64,000 nt of DNA, from the NCBI RefSeq assembly GCF_024385465.1, contig NZ_JANFLS010000002.1:372001-436000 (forward strand), in the 5' to 3' direction. The stretch's first letter is position 1. Each line of letters opens with the position of its first letter. Positions 1 through 9,899 of the stretch are shown here, piece by piece. The notes below the pieces were generated by a model, which was not told where the DNA came from, ran no database searches, and saw only the letters and a program-made list of their open reading frames with translations. Made by a program: the position numbers and the translations under genes. Source of the stretch: Arthrobacter sp. zg-Y844 (GTDB lineage: Bacteria; Actinomycetota; Actinomycetes; Actinomycetales; Micrococcaceae).

Positions 1-36
1 CAGTTGTTCGGGTGAGACGTAGAACTGCTGGGTCAC
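1..36 (-). CDS. prcA: Proteasome subunit alpha, first 12 codons only
   Basis: Only the N-terminus is in the window: a GTG start at 36 followed by codons for MTQQFYVSPEQL, which matches the start of actinobacterial 20S proteasome alpha subunits. PrcA forms the outer rings of the 20S core, whose gate opens when the Arc/Mpa ATPase docks. The start lies 2 nt after the prcB stop, so the two subunits are translationally coupled, as in other actinobacteria. The rest of the gene lies past the left edge, where pafA (Pup ligase) would also be expected, but neither can be seen. Confidence 0.88.
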   Translation of the reverse strand, partial: MTQQFYVSPEQL

Positions 37-38
37 GG

Positions 39-863
39 CTACGCCTCCAGTCCGGCAGCGGTGCGCCTTGCGATGAGGTCACGGGAGAGTTCCTGCAGTT
101 CCCGTTCGGGGATCTCCCGGTTGCCGGCACTGTTGACGACATAGACCACCGGCCACAGACGCCGGACCATGTCCGGGCCGCCGGTGGCCGAATCGTCGTC
201 GGCCGCGTCGTAGAGGGACTCCACGGCCACCCGGACCGCATCCTCCTCGTCGAGGTTCGGCTGCCAGAGTTTTTTTAGGGCGCCGCGTGCGAACACGGAC
301 CCGGACCCGACGCTGTGGTGCTCGTATTCCTCATACCGGCCTCCGGTGACGTCGTAGGAAAAGAGCCGGCCGGTCCGCCGCTGGGTGTCGAACCCGGCAA
401 AAAGCGGGACAACGGCCAGTCCCTGCAGCGCCAGCGCAAGGTTGGAGCGCACCATGGCCGCGAGCCGGTTGGACTTGCCGTCCAGGCTCATAGGCGTTCC
501 CTCGATCTTCTCGTAGTGCTCCAGTTCCACCTGGAACAGCCGGATCATGTCAAGGGCGAGCCCTGCCGTACCGGCGATCCCGAGCACGGAGTAGTTGTCC
601 GCCGGGAAGACCTTCTTGATGTGCCGGCTGGCGATCATGTTGCCCATCGTGGCCCGCCGGTCCCCTGCCATCAGGACTCCCCCTGCGTAGGTGAGGGAAA
701 CGATGGTGGTGGCCTGCGGGGCGAGCTCCCCCGCGGAACCGTGCGACGCCGGTCCCAGGGATCGGGAGGACGGCAGCAGTTCGGGGCGGTGAAGGGCGAG
801 ATGGTCGGTAAAGGAAGAGGACGGGGCTTGATGGATGGAGGCGGCGGGGTCCCGGGGGGCCAT
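39..863 (-). CDS. prcB: Proteasome subunit beta, catalytic
   Basis: Catalytic subunit of the 20S proteasome (274 aa). The first 51 residues look like the propeptide that is cut off autocatalytically. The mature enzyme would begin at Thr52 in the sequence [22 protein letters not shown], where Thr is the N-terminal nucleophile and the Asp of GDRRAT is part of the active site. The gene sits directly between pup (3-nt gap) and prcA (2-nt gap), which is the classic pup-prcB-prcA order. It degrades pupylated proteins delivered by Arc. Family assignment is secure; the exact start is less so, because propeptides vary. Confidence 0.96.
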   Translation of the reverse strand: MAPRDPAASIHQAPSSSFTDHLALHRPELLPSSRSLGPASHGSAGELAPQATTIVSLTYAGGVLMAGDRRATMGNMIASRHIKKVFPADNYSVLGIAGTAGLALDMIRLFQVELEHYEKIEGTPMSLDGKSNRLAAMVRSNLALALQGLAVVPLFAGFDTQRRTGRLFSYDVTGGRYEEYEHHSVGSGSVFARGALKKLWQPNLDEEDAVRVAVESLYDAADDDSATGGPDMVRRLWPVVYVVNSAGNREIPERELQELSRDLIARRTAAGLEA

Positions 864-866
864 CCG

Positions 867-1067
867 TTACTGACCGCCCTTTTGGATGAAGCCGCGGACG
901 AACTCTTCGGCGTTGCTCTCCAGCACGCCGTCGATCTCGTCCAGCAGGTCGTCCACGCCTTCAGTCTCAGTGGAAGCTTCCGCTTCGGCTGCAGGGGGCG
1001 GGACGGCCTCGGTTTCTTCTTCTTCGACGGGATGCGTTCCGGTGTTTTTGCGGTCCTGGGTTGCCAT
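867..1067 (-). CDS. pup: Prokaryotic ubiquitin-like protein Pup
   Basis: A 66-aa, very acidic, disordered protein ending in GGQ. The C-terminal Gln form is the Pup precursor: Dop must deamidate the final Gln to Glu before PafA can attach Pup to target lysines. The central DDLLDEIDGVLESNAEEFV segment is the helix that binds the Arc coiled coils. It lies between dop and prcB on the same strand. Length and sequence are typical of the family (about 64-70 aa). Confidence 0.97.
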   Translation of the reverse strand: MATQDRKNTGTHPVEEEETEAVPPPAAEAEASTETEGVDDLLDEIDGVLESNAEEFVRGFIQKGGQ

Positions 1068-1107
1068 GATGCCTAGCCCTTTCTTGCCCGGGGGATGAAT
1101 CCTAGTC

Positions 1108-2721
1108 CTATGGTGCCACGGCGGCGTCGGAACCGGTCAGGAGTCTGGTGACAAAATCCTCCGCATCGGCTGATGCGTTGAAGAGTTCCTCGGTCAGGGC
1201 CCTGGTGCCGCGCAGCGGCTCGCGGGTGGGGATCCGCTGGAGCCGCCGCCGGGAGGGCAGTTCGAAGATGATCGAATCCCAGCTTGCTCCGATCACTTCC
1301 TTGGGGAAACGGGTGAGGCAGTTCCCGCGGAAGTAGGCACGGGTGTCGTCCGGCGGGGAGGTGACGGCACGGGCAATCTCCTCGTCGGTAAGCACCCGTT
1401 CCATCTGGCCCCGGGCCGCCAGCCGGTAGTACAGCCCCTTCTCCGGGCGCATATCCGAGTACTGCAGATCCACCAGGTGCAGCCGGGCGTCCGACCAGGC
1501 CAACCCGTCGCGCTCGCGGTAGGCCTGCAGCAGCTTCAGCTTCGCCACCCAGTCCACGGAAGCGGCTGCCTCCAGCGGGTCGCGCTTCAGGGTGCCCAGC
1601 AAAGCGGACCAGCGGGCGAGTATGTCTTCGGTGTCTGCGTCCGTTCCTCCGCCGGCGCGGGAGTGTGCCGCTGCTGCTTCGAAGTAGATCTCCTGCAGGT
1701 CCAGGCCGGTCACCATCCTGCCGTCCGTCAGTTCCACCAGCTGTTCCAGCGACGGGTCGTGGCTGATGGCCTGCAGTGCGCCCACCGGGTCCCGCAGCTC
1801 GACGGCGGGGGCGCTGCCGGCTTCGATCATCGACAGGACAAGCGAGGTGGTGCCGATCTTCAGCAGGGCGGATACCTCGCTGAGGTTCGCGTCCCCGATG
1901 ATGACGTGCAGGCGCCGGTACTTTTCCGCTACGGCGTGCGGCTCGTCCCGGGTATTGATGATCGGGCGGCGGATGGTGGTTTCCAGCCCCACTTCCGTTT
2001 CGAAGAAGTCCGCCCGCTGGCTCAGCTGGAATCCCTGGCGCTGGTTGTTGGTGCCGATGCCCACCCGGCCGGAACCGGCGATGACCTGGCGGGAAACGAA
2101 GAACGGCACCAGTCCGCTCACGAGGGCTCCGAAAGGAACGCTGCGGGGAACAAGGTAGTTTTCATGCGACCCGTAGGAGGCGCCCTTGTTGTCGGTGTTG
2201 TTCTTGTACAGGTTGACGGGTGCGAATCCCGGCATCCTGGCGATATGCCGCATGGCGGACAGCACCACGGCGTCCCCGGCCTTGTCCCACAGCACGGCGT
2301 CGCGGGGCCGGGTGACTTCGGGCGAGGAGTACTCCGGGTGGGCGTGGTCCACGTACAGCCGCGCCCCGTTGCCCAGGACCATGTTCATCAGCACCGGGTT
2401 GTCCTGCGTCTGTTCTCCATATAGTGCTGCGGGTCCGCCGCCCTCCATGGCGATCTGTTCGGCGTCCAGCACCGGCGGTTCGTCGGTCAGCTGGGTGGGA
2501 TCCGCAGCGGCACGGGGCACCGCGAATCCGCGCGCATCGTTCAGCGGCGCCTCGTCGGTGTAGTCCCAGCGGGTGCCCGACAGGTTGCCCGTCCCGGTCC
2601 GCAGCGTGGCCGCGTACGCGTTGACGATCTGGCTGGACAGGACGGTGGCGTTGGCGGTCGGCAGGGACGGAGCGAGCACGCCGTACTCGGTTTCCGTCCC
2701 CATGACACGGCGGACGGTCAC
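1108..2721 (-). CDS. dop: Deamidase/depupylase of Pup
   Basis: A 537-aa member of the Pup ligase/deamidase (glutamine synthetase-like) family. The N-terminus [13 protein letters not shown] carries the metal/ATP-binding Glu residues and matches Dop rather than PafA, which begins with a FGIETEFG-type motif. The Dop-type loop region near residues 35-90 ([20 protein letters not shown]) is present. It deamidates the Pup C-terminal Gln and also removes Pup from substrates. The GTG start at 2721 overlaps the arc stop (GTGA), so translation is coupled to arc. Confidence 0.95.
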   Translation of the reverse strand: MTVRRVMGTETEYGVLAPSLPTANATVLSSQIVNAYAATLRTGTGNLSGTRWDYTDEAPLNDARGFAVPRAAADPTQLTDEPPVLDAEQIAMEGGGPAALYGEQTQDNPVLMNMVLGNGARLYVDHAHPEYSSPEVTRPRDAVLWDKAGDAVVLSAMRHIARMPGFAPVNLYKNNTDNKGASYGSHENYLVPRSVPFGALVSGLVPFFVSRQVIAGSGRVGIGTNNQRQGFQLSQRADFFETEVGLETTIRRPIINTRDEPHAVAEKYRRLHVIIGDANLSEVSALLKIGTTSLVLSMIEAGSAPAVELRDPVGALQAISHDPSLEQLVELTDGRMVTGLDLQEIYFEAAAAHSRAGGGTDADTEDILARWSALLGTLKRDPLEAAASVDWVAKLKLLQAYRERDGLAWSDARLHLVDLQYSDMRPEKGLYYRLAARGQMERVLTDEEIARAVTSPPDDTRAYFRGNCLTRFPKEVIGASWDSIIFELPSRRRLQRIPTREPLRGTRALTEELFNASADAEDFVTRLLTGSDAAVAP

Positions 2722-4475
2722 AGATACTGTCCCGGGTTGGCCGCCGTTTCGATGGTCCGGCCCGGTTCCTGGCCGGCCTTGCCCTGGACGATGGTGCGGA
2801 TGTAGGTGATCCGTTCGCCCTTCTTCCCCGAAATCCGTGCCCAGTCATCAGGGTTGGTGGTGTTGGGCATGTCCTCATGCTCGCGGAATTCGTCCACGAC
2901 GGCGCGCATCAGGTGTTCGATGCGCAGGCCGCGCTGGTGCAGCTGCAGCAGGTCCTTGATGGCGTACTTCTTGGCCCGGTCCACCACGTTCTGGATGACG
3001 GCACCGGAGTTGAAATCCTTGAAGTAGAGCATCTCGGTGTCCCCGTTGGCGTAGGTGACCTCCAGGTATTCGTTGGCCTTGTCCTCGGCGTACATCTTCT
3101 CCACCGTGCGCCGGACCATGTCACTGACCGTTTCCACCGGATCGTAGCCGTGCTCGGCAAGGTCGTCGCGGTGCAGCGGCAGGTCCGGGGTCAGGTACTT
3201 CGCGAAGATCTCCGCCGCGCCTTCGGCATCGGGGCGCTGGATCTTGATCTTCACGTCCAGGCGGCCGGGCCGCAGGATGGCCGGATCGATCATGTCCTCC
3301 CGGTTGGAGGCGCCGATGACAATCACGTTTTCCAGCTTCTCGACGCCGTCGATTTCGCTGAGCAGCTGCGGAACAATGGTGGTTTCGACGTCGGAGGACA
3401 CCCCGGTGCCGCGGGTGCGGAACAGCGAATCCATTTCGTCGAAGAACACCACCACGGGGCTGCCGTCGGAGGCCTTCTCCCGGGCGCGGCCGAAGATCAG
3501 GCGGATGTGGCGTTCGGTCTCCCCCACGTACTTGTCCAGCAGTTCGGGTCCCTTGATGTTCAGGAAGTAGCTGCGGGCACCAAGCGTACCGGTCTGCTCC
3601 ATCACCCGTGCCGCGAGGGCGTGTGCCACGGCCTTGGCAATGAGCGTCTTGCCGCAGCCGGGAGGGCCGTAGAGCAGGATGCCTTTGGGCGGCTTCAAGC
3701 CGTGTTCGCGGTAGAGATCGGGATGCATGAACGGCAGTTCGACGGCGTCGCGGATCTGCTCGATCTGCGGTCCGAGGCCGCCGATGTCGGCGTAGGAGAT
3801 GTCCGGGACCTCTTCGAGGACCAGGTTCTCCACTTCGCTGCGCGGGATCTTTTCCAATGCGTAGCCGATGCGGGTGTCCACGGTGAGGGCATCCCCCACC
3901 CGGACCTTTTCCCGGCTCAGGGGCCCGTTCAGGCGCACCACGCGCTCGTCGTCGGCCCGGCCGATCACCAGCACCCGGTCCGGTTCCAGGAGTTCCTTGA
4001 CCGTAAAGAGTTCCCCGGCGCGTTCGAAGCCGAGGGCGGCAATGACGGTAAGGGATTCGTTCAGCAGCACCTCCTGGCCCGGGACGATCTGGCCCAGGTC
4101 CAGGAGGGGCGAAACGGCAACCCGGAGTTTGCGGCCCGACTGGATGATGTCCAGGCTTTCCTGGACTGCCGCGATGGTCGTCACGCCGGGTTCGGCTTCG
4201 CGGCGCTGGTTCACGCCGATGACGGTGCCGAAGCTGAAGGGTGTTGCTCCCTCGTTTTCGAGGGCATCCTTCAACCGGATGATTTCGGCTTTCGCGGTCT
4301 CCAGCATGGTCACGAGCCGGGCGTTGTTGTGGGTAAGGGCAGCGAGCTGCCGGTCCAGATTCCGGAGTTTGTCCCGAAGGACATTCAATTGGCGTGCTTC
4401 GGTGCCTGCTACAGCCGCTGCGGACACCGGGCGGGATTCCCCGGTCCCGGGTCCGACGTTTTCGGGTTCAGCCAT
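2718..4475 (-). CDS. arc: Proteasome-associated AAA ATPase Arc/Mpa
   Basis: Hexameric unfoldase that recognises Pup and feeds tagged proteins into the 20S core. Seen in order: an N-terminal coiled coil ([20 protein letters not shown]) that binds Pup, two OB-fold domains, then a AAA domain with Walker A GPPGCGKT and Walker [13 protein letters not shown]. The last residues are GQYL: the penultimate Tyr is the signature that opens the proteasome gate. The frame is open up to a GTG at 4544, but the ATGs at 4475/4478 with an AAGG element upstream give the usual length (585 aa), so I chose 4475. Confidence 0.95.
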   Translation of the reverse strand: MAEPENVGPGTGESRPVSAAAVAGTEARQLNVLRDKLRNLDRQLAALTHNNARLVTMLETAKAEIIRLKDALENEGATPFSFGTVIGVNQRREAEPGVTTIAAVQESLDIIQSGRKLRVAVSPLLDLGQIVPGQEVLLNESLTVIAALGFERAGELFTVKELLEPDRVLVIGRADDERVVRLNGPLSREKVRVGDALTVDTRIGYALEKIPRSEVENLVLEEVPDISYADIGGLGPQIEQIRDAVELPFMHPDLYREHGLKPPKGILLYGPPGCGKTLIAKAVAHALAARVMEQTGTLGARSYFLNIKGPELLDKYVGETERHIRLIFGRAREKASDGSPVVVFFDEMDSLFRTRGTGVSSDVETTIVPQLLSEIDGVEKLENVIVIGASNREDMIDPAILRPGRLDVKIKIQRPDAEGAAEIFAKYLTPDLPLHRDDLAEHGYDPVETVSDMVRRTVEKMYAEDKANEYLEVTYANGDTEMLYFKDFNSGAVIQNVVDRAKKYAIKDLLQLHQRGLRIEHLMRAVVDEFREHEDMPNTTNPDDWARISGKKGERITYIRTIVQGKAGQEPGRTIETAANPGQYL

Positions 4476-4580
4476 CATACCGACCGCCTTCACGTAGCTC
4501 TGGGTCTGTTCAATGACAGTAACCCAGCGCTGCTGAAGATACACGGGGTCCGGCGTCTTGTGTTTAGCCGGTTACCCCCG

Positions 4581-5633
4581 TTATGGGGTGTCGGTCTCCT
4601 GCTGGAACTTTTCGGCGTTTTCGAGGGCTCCGCGCTGCACGGTGGAGCTGGCATCCTTGGCCGCACGGCGCAGCTTATGGGCGGAAACTTCCCGCTCCCC
4701 CACGGCCGCGGGGGTCCAGGCGTTGAGGTCCTCTTCGCTGAAGTTGGTTTTCGAAGCGCGGCGCTTGGCCACGAGCCCGGTGGCACCTTCTGCGAGCCGG
4801 CGCGCGGTGAGCAGGAAGCCGGTGTGGGCCACCATGCGGTGGTCCGGGCGTACGGCCAGGCCCTCGAGGTGCCAGCCGCGGACCATGGATTCCCAGCCGT
4901 CCGGCTCGGTGAAGCGGCCGTCTGCCCGGATGGCTTCCGCGGTGCGGGAGAGCTGGGTGACGGTGGCGACGTAGGAGATCCACACGCCGCCCGGGGCGAG
5001 CACGGTGGCTACGGCGTCGGTGCATTCCCAGGGAGCGAGCATGTCCAGGACCACGCGGTCCACGCTGCCGGGCTCTTCGGTTTTCACGACTTCGTCCTGG
5101 AAATCCCCGAGGGTGATGTCCCAGGCCGGATGCGGCCCGCCGAAGAAGGTTTCCACGTTTCCGCGGGCGATCTGCGCGAATTCCTCGCGCCGTTCAAAGG
5201 AGTGCAGGGTGCCGTGGTCACCGACTGCACGCAGCAGCGAGATGCTCAGGGCGCCGGAGCCGACGCCGGCTTCCACCACGCGGGCGCCGGGGTAGATGTC
5301 CGCCATGGTGACAATCTGGGCGGCGTCCTTGGGATAGACGACGGCGGCACCACGCGGCATGGACAGGACGAAGTCCGAGAGCAGCGGACGCAGGATCTGG
5401 TACTGGTGTCCGGCGGTGTTGGACACCACGGACCCTTCGGGCAGTCCGATGACGGTGTCGTGCTGCAGGTAACCGCGGTGTGTGTGGAAGGCGCCGCCCT
5501 CGGTGAGGGTGATGGTGTTGCGGCGGCCCTTCTCATCGGTGAGCTGGACCCGTTCCCCGGGGCGGAGCGGTCCCCTGCGGATCTCGGCACCGTGGGGTGC
5601 AGCGGCGGCCTGCGCCTGGTTATCGGAGTTCAT
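4581..5633 (-). CDS. trmI: tRNA (adenine-58-N1)-methyltransferase TrmI
   Basis: SAM-dependent enzyme that makes m1A58 in the T loop of tRNAs (350 aa). It has an N-terminal small beta domain (LRPGERVQLTDEKGRR) and a Rossmann methyltransferase domain with the SAM-binding motif VEAGVGSGALSISLLRAVG, then VVLDMLAPWE, as in actinobacterial TrmI. The frame is open further upstream, but ATG 5633 is preceded by AAAGGA and gives the family length. TrmI next to the proteasome ATPase gene is a conserved actinobacterial arrangement; the functional link is unclear. Confidence 0.93.
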   Translation of the reverse strand: MNSDNQAQAAAAPHGAEIRRGPLRPGERVQLTDEKGRRNTITLTEGGAFHTHRGYLQHDTVIGLPEGSVVSNTAGHQYQILRPLLSDFVLSMPRGAAVVYPKDAAQIVTMADIYPGARVVEAGVGSGALSISLLRAVGDHGTLHSFERREEFAQIARGNVETFFGGPHPAWDITLGDFQDEVVKTEEPGSVDRVVLDMLAPWECTDAVATVLAPGGVWISYVATVTQLSRTAEAIRADGRFTEPDGWESMVRGWHLEGLAVRPDHRMVAHTGFLLTARRLAEGATGLVAKRRASKTNFSEEDLNAWTPAAVGEREVSAHKLRRAAKDASSTVQRGALENAEKFQQETDTP

Positions 5634-5706
5634 GGTATTCCTTTGGTTCTCTTGCTGGATTATGGGTGCCGGCGTGCTTGTGCCGGCAGGTAAAAGCTGG
5701 AGGTTG

Positions 5707-6858
5707 TCAGCGCCGCGGGGCGGGCTTGCCGGTGACGGCGGCGACGACGGCGGATTGGCGCAGCAGGCCGGTAACCGTTCCGTCCCGGTCAATGACCGCG
5801 TATTCGCTGCCCTGCAGTTTGGCCAGGTACTGGACGAGTTCCTGTCCGGCCGCGGCTTCGGGAACATAGGCGCCGGCAGCCAGCGGGCGGGCGACGGCGC
5901 TCACCGGCACCTGGGCGGCCTGTTCGTGGGGAACCGAGGCAAGGGCGCCGCGGTCCACAACGGCTTCCGGCTGGCCGGTTGCGGCAGTGAGCACCACGGC
6001 GGCGTCCGGATACTCGCGGGCCAGCCGGAGTGCCTCGCCGACGGGTGCCCCGCCGGGCAGGGACACGGCCGGTTCCATCAGTGCACCGGCACTGACCTGC
6101 GGGAGCCGCAGGCGCACCCGCGCGTTGGAGATGGCAGAACCTGCCCCCATCCAGAGGAAGCCGCACAGCAGGGCGGCCAGCAGGACAAGGCTCAGTGAGG
6201 GCGTCTCTCCCCGGAGGTAGGGCGGAACGAAAACGGCGGCGAGGAGCAGGACCGAGATGATGCGTCCGGCCCAGCCGGCTGCGACCGTGCCGCGTTCCTG
6301 CGATCCGGTGATCTTCCAGACCGCGCTTTCCACAATGCGTCCGCCGTCCAGGGGCAGCCCGGGCAGGACGTTGAAAACGCCTATCAGCACGTTGGCGGAT
6401 ACAAAGATGAAGGTGACCAGCTCAGCCACGCTGCCTTCGGAAAGGAGCTGCAGGACCCCGAATCCGGCTGCCGCCAGCAGGAAATTGGCTGCCGGGCCCG
6501 CCAGGGCGACGAGCAGGGAGCGTCCCGGGGTGGAGCGCAGGTCCCCGAACTGGGTGTGCCCGCCCCACAGCGTGAGGACGATCTTGGAGGTGGGCCAGTG
6601 GTAGGCGCGGGCGGTCAAGGCGTGCGCGGCCTCGTGCGCCAGGATCGAGAGCAGCAGCAGGACCGCGTACCCCAGGGCCACGGCAAAGGCACCGGCCCCA
6701 AGGCTCGGGAAAGCGTCCCGCACCTGCGGTCCGAACACTGCGACGATGAACGCGGCAATGAGGAACCACGAATACGCCAGGGTTACCGGTACTCCGGCAA
6801 TGCTGCCCAGCGGGATACCTTCCCGGCGTTCCGTTCCGGCGGGCCCGTTGCTGCTCAC
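5707..6858 (-). CDS. Site-2-protease-like M50 metallopeptidase with CBS domains
   Basis: An integral membrane zinc protease (383 aa). The zinc site is HEAAH (about residue 75, in LLLSILAHEAAHAL), and the third ligand is the Asp of NVLPGLPLDGGRIV. Six or so hydrophobic segments span residues 20-230. The C-terminal ~150 residues look like a degenerate CBS pair (ALMEPAVSLPGGAPVGEALR ... YAVIDRDGTVTGLLR), as in Rip3-type proteins. Such enzymes cleave membrane-bound substrates such as anti-sigma factors, but no substrate is evident here. The start overlaps the HAD stop by 4 nt, so the two are co-translated. Function beyond the family is inference. Confidence 0.9.
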   Translation of the reverse strand: MSSNGPAGTERREGIPLGSIAGVPVTLAYSWFLIAAFIVAVFGPQVRDAFPSLGAGAFAVALGYAVLLLLSILAHEAAHALTARAYHWPTSKIVLTLWGGHTQFGDLRSTPGRSLLVALAGPAANFLLAAAGFGVLQLLSEGSVAELVTFIFVSANVLIGVFNVLPGLPLDGGRIVESAVWKITGSQERGTVAAGWAGRIISVLLLAAVFVPPYLRGETPSLSLVLLAALLCGFLWMGAGSAISNARVRLRLPQVSAGALMEPAVSLPGGAPVGEALRLAREYPDAAVVLTAATGQPEAVVDRGALASVPHEQAAQVPVSAVARPLAAGAYVPEAAAGQELVQYLAKLQGSEYAVIDRDGTVTGLLRQSAVVAAVTGKPAPRR

Positions 6859-7577
6859 CTAGCGGACTCCAGGACGGAACCGGGAAGCAGCTCGCGCAGC
6901 TGGTCTATTCCGCGGCCGGCCAGGGACTGCCATTCGTGCTCAAAGGCACCCGGCGGCAACGGAACGAAGTTCGGGACCGTCAGGGTCACCAGGCCGGCCG
7001 CCTGCGCCGACGTTGCCCCGGGCAGGGAGTCCTCGACGGCGACCACGCCGGCCTTGTCCAGGCCAGGAAGGGAGCGCGCGAGCGTGTCGAAGGCCAGCTG
7101 ATACGGCTCGGGATCCGGTTTGCCGCGGCTGACCATGTCACCGGTCACCACGACGTCGAACGTCCCGGCGGGAAGCGAGCGGATGATTTCCTGCGCGAGC
7201 ACCGGCTCCGACATAGTGACCAGGGCGCAGGGAATACCCGCGGCCTGCAGCTCGGCCAGCAGCTCGCGGGCGCCGGGGCGCCAGGGCACCTCGCGGCGGA
7301 CATGTGCCGCAACCTGTCCGATCAGCCGGTCGATGATTTCGCGGTTTTCCAAGGGGACACCTGCTCGCTGCAGCATGCCGGCGCTGACCGCCAGGGCCTG
7401 GCCGACCATAGCCTCGGCCTGGGCGTCCGTCCAATCAACGTTGAAATCCGAGGTCAGTTCCTTTTCGGCGGCGATCCAATACGGCTCGGTATCCACGAGC
7501 GTGCCGTCCATATCCCAGAAAACTGCCTGCAGTGCTGCGTCGGCGTGGCTGTGGGAAGAATCGGAAAGGAGGGGCAT
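6855..7577 (-). CDS. HAD-superfamily phosphatase/phosphomutase-like protein
   Basis: A 240-aa HAD hydrolase. Motif I is VFWDMDGTLVDTEP (nucleophile and acid/base Asp), motif II is a Thr in ALVTMSEP, and motif III/IV is near VSRGKPDPEPYQLA and VAVEDSLPGATSAQAAG. The helical cap after motif I puts it in the beta-phosphoglucomutase/phosphoglycolate phosphatase branch; the substrate cannot be told. It is the first gene of the long minus-strand run that continues through the M50 protease, trmI, arc, dop, pup and prcBA. ATG 7577 lies 6 nt after a TAGACT box, so the mRNA is probably leaderless. Confidence 0.9.
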   Translation of the reverse strand: MPLLSDSSHSHADAALQAVFWDMDGTLVDTEPYWIAAEKELTSDFNVDWTDAQAEAMVGQALAVSAGMLQRAGVPLENREIIDRLIGQVAAHVRREVPWRPGARELLAELQAAGIPCALVTMSEPVLAQEIIRSLPAGTFDVVVTGDMVSRGKPDPEPYQLAFDTLARSLPGLDKAGVVAVEDSLPGATSAQAAGLVTLTVPNFVPLPPGAFEHEWQSLAGRGIDQLRELLPGSVLESAR

Positions 7578-7583
7578 GCCCTA

Positions 7584-7589
7584 AGTCTA
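7584..7589 (-). promoter_or_regulatory. Putative leaderless promoter (-10) of the HAD-proteasome gene run
   Basis: TAGACT on the minus strand, 6 nt before the ATG at 7577. This spacing puts the transcription start on or next to the A of the ATG. No clear -35 was identified. It could drive the whole run down to prcA. Confidence 0.5.
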
Positions 7590-7669
7590 CGGGGCAGCGG
7601 AAGCCGGTGTTTCTTTTGCTCTACGCGAAGCGCCGTTGCCCGGTCCTGACATGCGGGGCGGACGGGGCA

Positions 7670-7675
7670 TAGTGT
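7670..7675 (+). promoter_or_regulatory. Putative leaderless promoter (-10) of the PAC2 gene
   Basis: TAGTGT lies exactly 6 nt before GTG 7682. There is no Shine-Dalgarno sequence in between, which favours a leaderless mRNA starting at that GTG. Confidence 0.5.
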
Positions 7676-7681
7676 GAAGTG

Positions 7682-8566
7682 GTGAGCAATACCGAAGGCT
7701 TTGAAGCCACAGGCCTCCAGGACTTTTTTGGCGACGGGACGTCCTCCGAACGCGTCACGGTGATGCTGGCCGCGTTCGAAGGTTGGAACGATGCGGGTGA
7801 AGCAGCCTCCGATGCCCTGAAATTCCTGAGCCGGCACTGGGACAGCGAAAAAATAGCCAGTATCGACGCGGACGAGTACTACGACTTCCAGTTCACCAGA
7901 CCGTCGCTGAAACGGACGGCTTCGGGCGGTCATCGGATCAAGTGGCCGACGACGCGGATCTCCCGTGCCGAGGTGCCGGACAGCAACCTGGACATCATCT
8001 TCGTTACCGGCGTCGAACCCTCTTACAAGTGGCGGGCCTACACCGCCGAGCTCATCGCCCTGGCCAAGGAACTGGACGTGGACTGCATTGTCCTGGCCGG
8101 TGCCCTGCTCGCCGATGTTCCGCATTCCCGGCCCATCCCGGTGAGCGCTTCCTGCGAGGAACCGGACCTGCAGGAAAGCCTGAGCCTGGAGCCTTCCACC
8201 TACGAGGGGCCCATCGGCATTGTGGGCGTGGTGTCCGAAATGGCCGGCCTGGCGGACATCCCCTCCATCTCGCTCTGGGCGGCCGTACCGCACTATGTGG
8301 GGCAGGCACCCTCACCCAAGGCGCAGCTGGCGTTGCTCAACCGGATCGAGGAGCTGCTTCAGGCGCCCCTGGACACGCATCTGCTGACCGAAGAGGCCGA
8401 AGCCTGGGAACGCGGCGTGGACGAGCTCGCAACCGAGGACCCGGAAGTTGCGGCGTACGTCCGCCAGCTTGAAGAGGCCAAGGACACGGCGGAACTCCCC
8501 GAAGCCAGCGGCGAATCGATTGCGCGTGAATTCGAGCGGTACCTGAAGCGCCGACGCCGGGACTGA
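7682..8566 (+). CDS. PAC2 family protein (proteasome-assembly-chaperone-like)
   Basis: A 294-aa protein of the PAC2 fold, shown by the N-terminal VTVMLAAFEGWNDAGEAASDAL, the central IIFVTGVEPSYKWRAYTAELI, and the later GVVSEMAGLADIPSISLWAAVPHYV. The C-terminus is a charged, probably helical tail. Eukaryotic relatives help assemble 20S alpha rings, but the role of bacterial PAC2 proteins is not established. It is divergent from the proteasome gene run, with about 100 bp between the starts. Two in-frame GTGs occur (7679 and 7682); I chose 7682 because it sits 6 nt after a TAGTGT box. Confidence 0.88.
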   Translation: MSNTEGFEATGLQDFFGDGTSSERVTVMLAAFEGWNDAGEAASDALKFLSRHWDSEKIASIDADEYYDFQFTRPSLKRTASGGHRIKWPTTRISRAEVPDSNLDIIFVTGVEPSYKWRAYTAELIALAKELDVDCIVLAGALLADVPHSRPIPVSASCEEPDLQESLSLEPSTYEGPIGIVGVVSEMAGLADIPSISLWAAVPHYVGQAPSPKAQLALLNRIEELLQAPLDTHLLTEEAEAWERGVDELATEDPEVAAYVRQLEEAKDTAELPEASGESIAREFERYLKRRRRD

Positions 8567-8570
8567 GCAG

Positions 8571-8590
8571 CGCCGAACCGCGGTTCGGCG
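8571..8590. terminator. Short perfect palindrome between convergent genes
   Basis: CGCCGAACCG followed directly by CGGTTCGGCG, a 20-bp perfect palindrome between the convergent PAC2 and mshC 3' ends. There is no T run on either strand, so termination is inferred from its position. Confidence 0.45.
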
Positions 8591-8596
8591 TTCCGC

Positions 8597-9877
8597 CTAG
8601 AGCTGGAGTCCGAGCAGGGCATTCAGCGAGGCGCAGACGAGTTCGGCGCCCGCCTGGCTTCCCGCCGTTTCGCTGCGGACTGCGGCAGCGGCCCAGGCGT
8701 CGACGGCCTGCAACGCGGCCGGAGCATCCAGGTCATCAGCCAGCGCGGCGCGGATCTGCTCCAGGAGCGCGGCGGCGTCGTCGGCATTGGTGAACTGCAG
8801 GGCCTTCCGCCACGCCACCAGGCGTTCCTCGGCGCCGCGCAGCTGGTCGGAGGTCCAGAACCAATCCGTGCGGTAGTGGTGGGAGAGCAGCACCAGGCGG
8901 ATGGCGGCCGGCTCCACTCCCTCGGCACGCAGCCGGGAAACCAGGACCAGGTTGCCCAGGGACTTGCTCATTTTCTGCCCGTCCAGCCCCACCATGCCGG
9001 CATGGGCGTAGTGCGAGGCCAGCGGTGTGCCCTCGCAGGCAAAGGCGTGTCCGGCACTCATTTCGTGGTGCGGGAAGACCAGGTCCGAGCCGCCGGCCTG
9101 CACAGTGAACGGACGGGGCAGGAAACGCTGGGCGATGACGGAGCACTCAATGTGCCAGCCCGGACGTCCGGTACCGAGCCGGCCGCCGTCCCAGGACGGT
9201 TCGCCGGTACGGGCCATGCGCCACAGCAGCGGGTCCAGGGCGTTCCGCTTGCCGGGACGCTCCGGGTCTCCCCCGCGCTCTGCGAAGACCGGAAGCATCT
9301 GTTCCCGGGTCAGGTGCGAAACCTGTCCCAGCCACCAGGCATCCGGATCGCCTTCGGCCAGGCGGGAAGCGGCCTCCACGTCGAAGTACAGGTCGCCGTC
9401 GGGCTCTGCGCCGCTGCCGGAAACCCGGTAGGCCAGGCCGCGGTCCATCAGGTCCTCCACCACCGGCACGATCCACTCCACTGCCTCTACGGCACCGATG
9501 TAGTGGTCCGGCGCCAGGACGTTCAAGGCCTCCATGTCGTCACGGAAAAGCTGCGTCTGTTCCTGTGCGAGCTCCCGCCAGTCCGCACCGGTGGCGGTGG
9601 CGCGCTCGAGCAGCGGATCATCGACGTCGGTGACGTTCTGGACGTACCGGACGGTGTGCCCGGCGTCGCGCCACTGGCGGTTGAGCAGGTCGAACGCCAC
9701 GTAGGTGGAGGCGTGGCCCATGTGCGTGGCGTCGTACGGAGTGATTCCGCAGACGTACATGCTCGCTTCGCCGCCGGGACGCACGGTCACCCGGGCCTGT
9801 GCGGCCGTGTCATAAAGCCGGACGTCGTCCGACTTTCCGGGCAGGGAGGGCAGGGAGGAAGATTTCCAGGCAATCAC
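8597..9877 (-). CDS. mshC: Mycothiol biosynthesis Cys:GlcN-Ins ligase MshC
   Basis: ATP-dependent ligase that joins L-cysteine to glucosaminyl-inositol in mycothiol synthesis (426 aa). It is a paralogue of cysteinyl-tRNA synthetase: the zinc Cys and HIGH-like region appear as [17 protein letters not shown], and the KMSKS-like loop as [10 protein letters not shown]. Further zinc ligands are near WHIECSVIA and FPHHEMS. It lacks the long tRNA-binding C-terminal part of CysS. The GTG start follows TAGAGT by 6 nt; the GGAGGG between them is too close to act as a normal ribosome site. Mycothiol is the main low-molecular-weight thiol of actinobacteria. Confidence 0.95.
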   Translation of the reverse strand: MIAWKSSSLPSLPGKSDDVRLYDTAAQARVTVRPGGEASMYVCGITPYDATHMGHASTYVAFDLLNRQWRDAGHTVRYVQNVTDVDDPLLERATATGADWRELAQEQTQLFRDDMEALNVLAPDHYIGAVEAVEWIVPVVEDLMDRGLAYRVSGSGAEPDGDLYFDVEAASRLAEGDPDAWWLGQVSHLTREQMLPVFAERGGDPERPGKRNALDPLLWRMARTGEPSWDGGRLGTGRPGWHIECSVIAQRFLPRPFTVQAGGSDLVFPHHEMSAGHAFACEGTPLASHYAHAGMVGLDGQKMSKSLGNLVLVSRLRAEGVEPAAIRLVLLSHHYRTDWFWTSDQLRGAEERLVAWRKALQFTNADDAAALLEQIRAALADDLDAPAALQAVDAWAAAAVRSETAGSQAGAELVCASLNALLGLQL

Positions 9878-9883
9878 CCCTCC

Positions 9884-9889
9884 ACTCTA
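9884..9889 (-). promoter_or_regulatory. Putative leaderless promoter (-10) of mshC
   Basis: TAGAGT lies 6 nt before GTG 9877, inside the 22-bp gap after uppP. mshC can therefore be transcribed separately from uppP. Confidence 0.5.
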
Positions 9890-9899
9890 ACGGGCACGG

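Noticed and set aside
2877-5693. Very long plus-strand open frame (938 codons) opposite arc and trmI
   Set aside because: It is antisense to two well-supported genes. High GC leaves few stops on the opposite strand. It has no recognisable protein motif or ribosome site.
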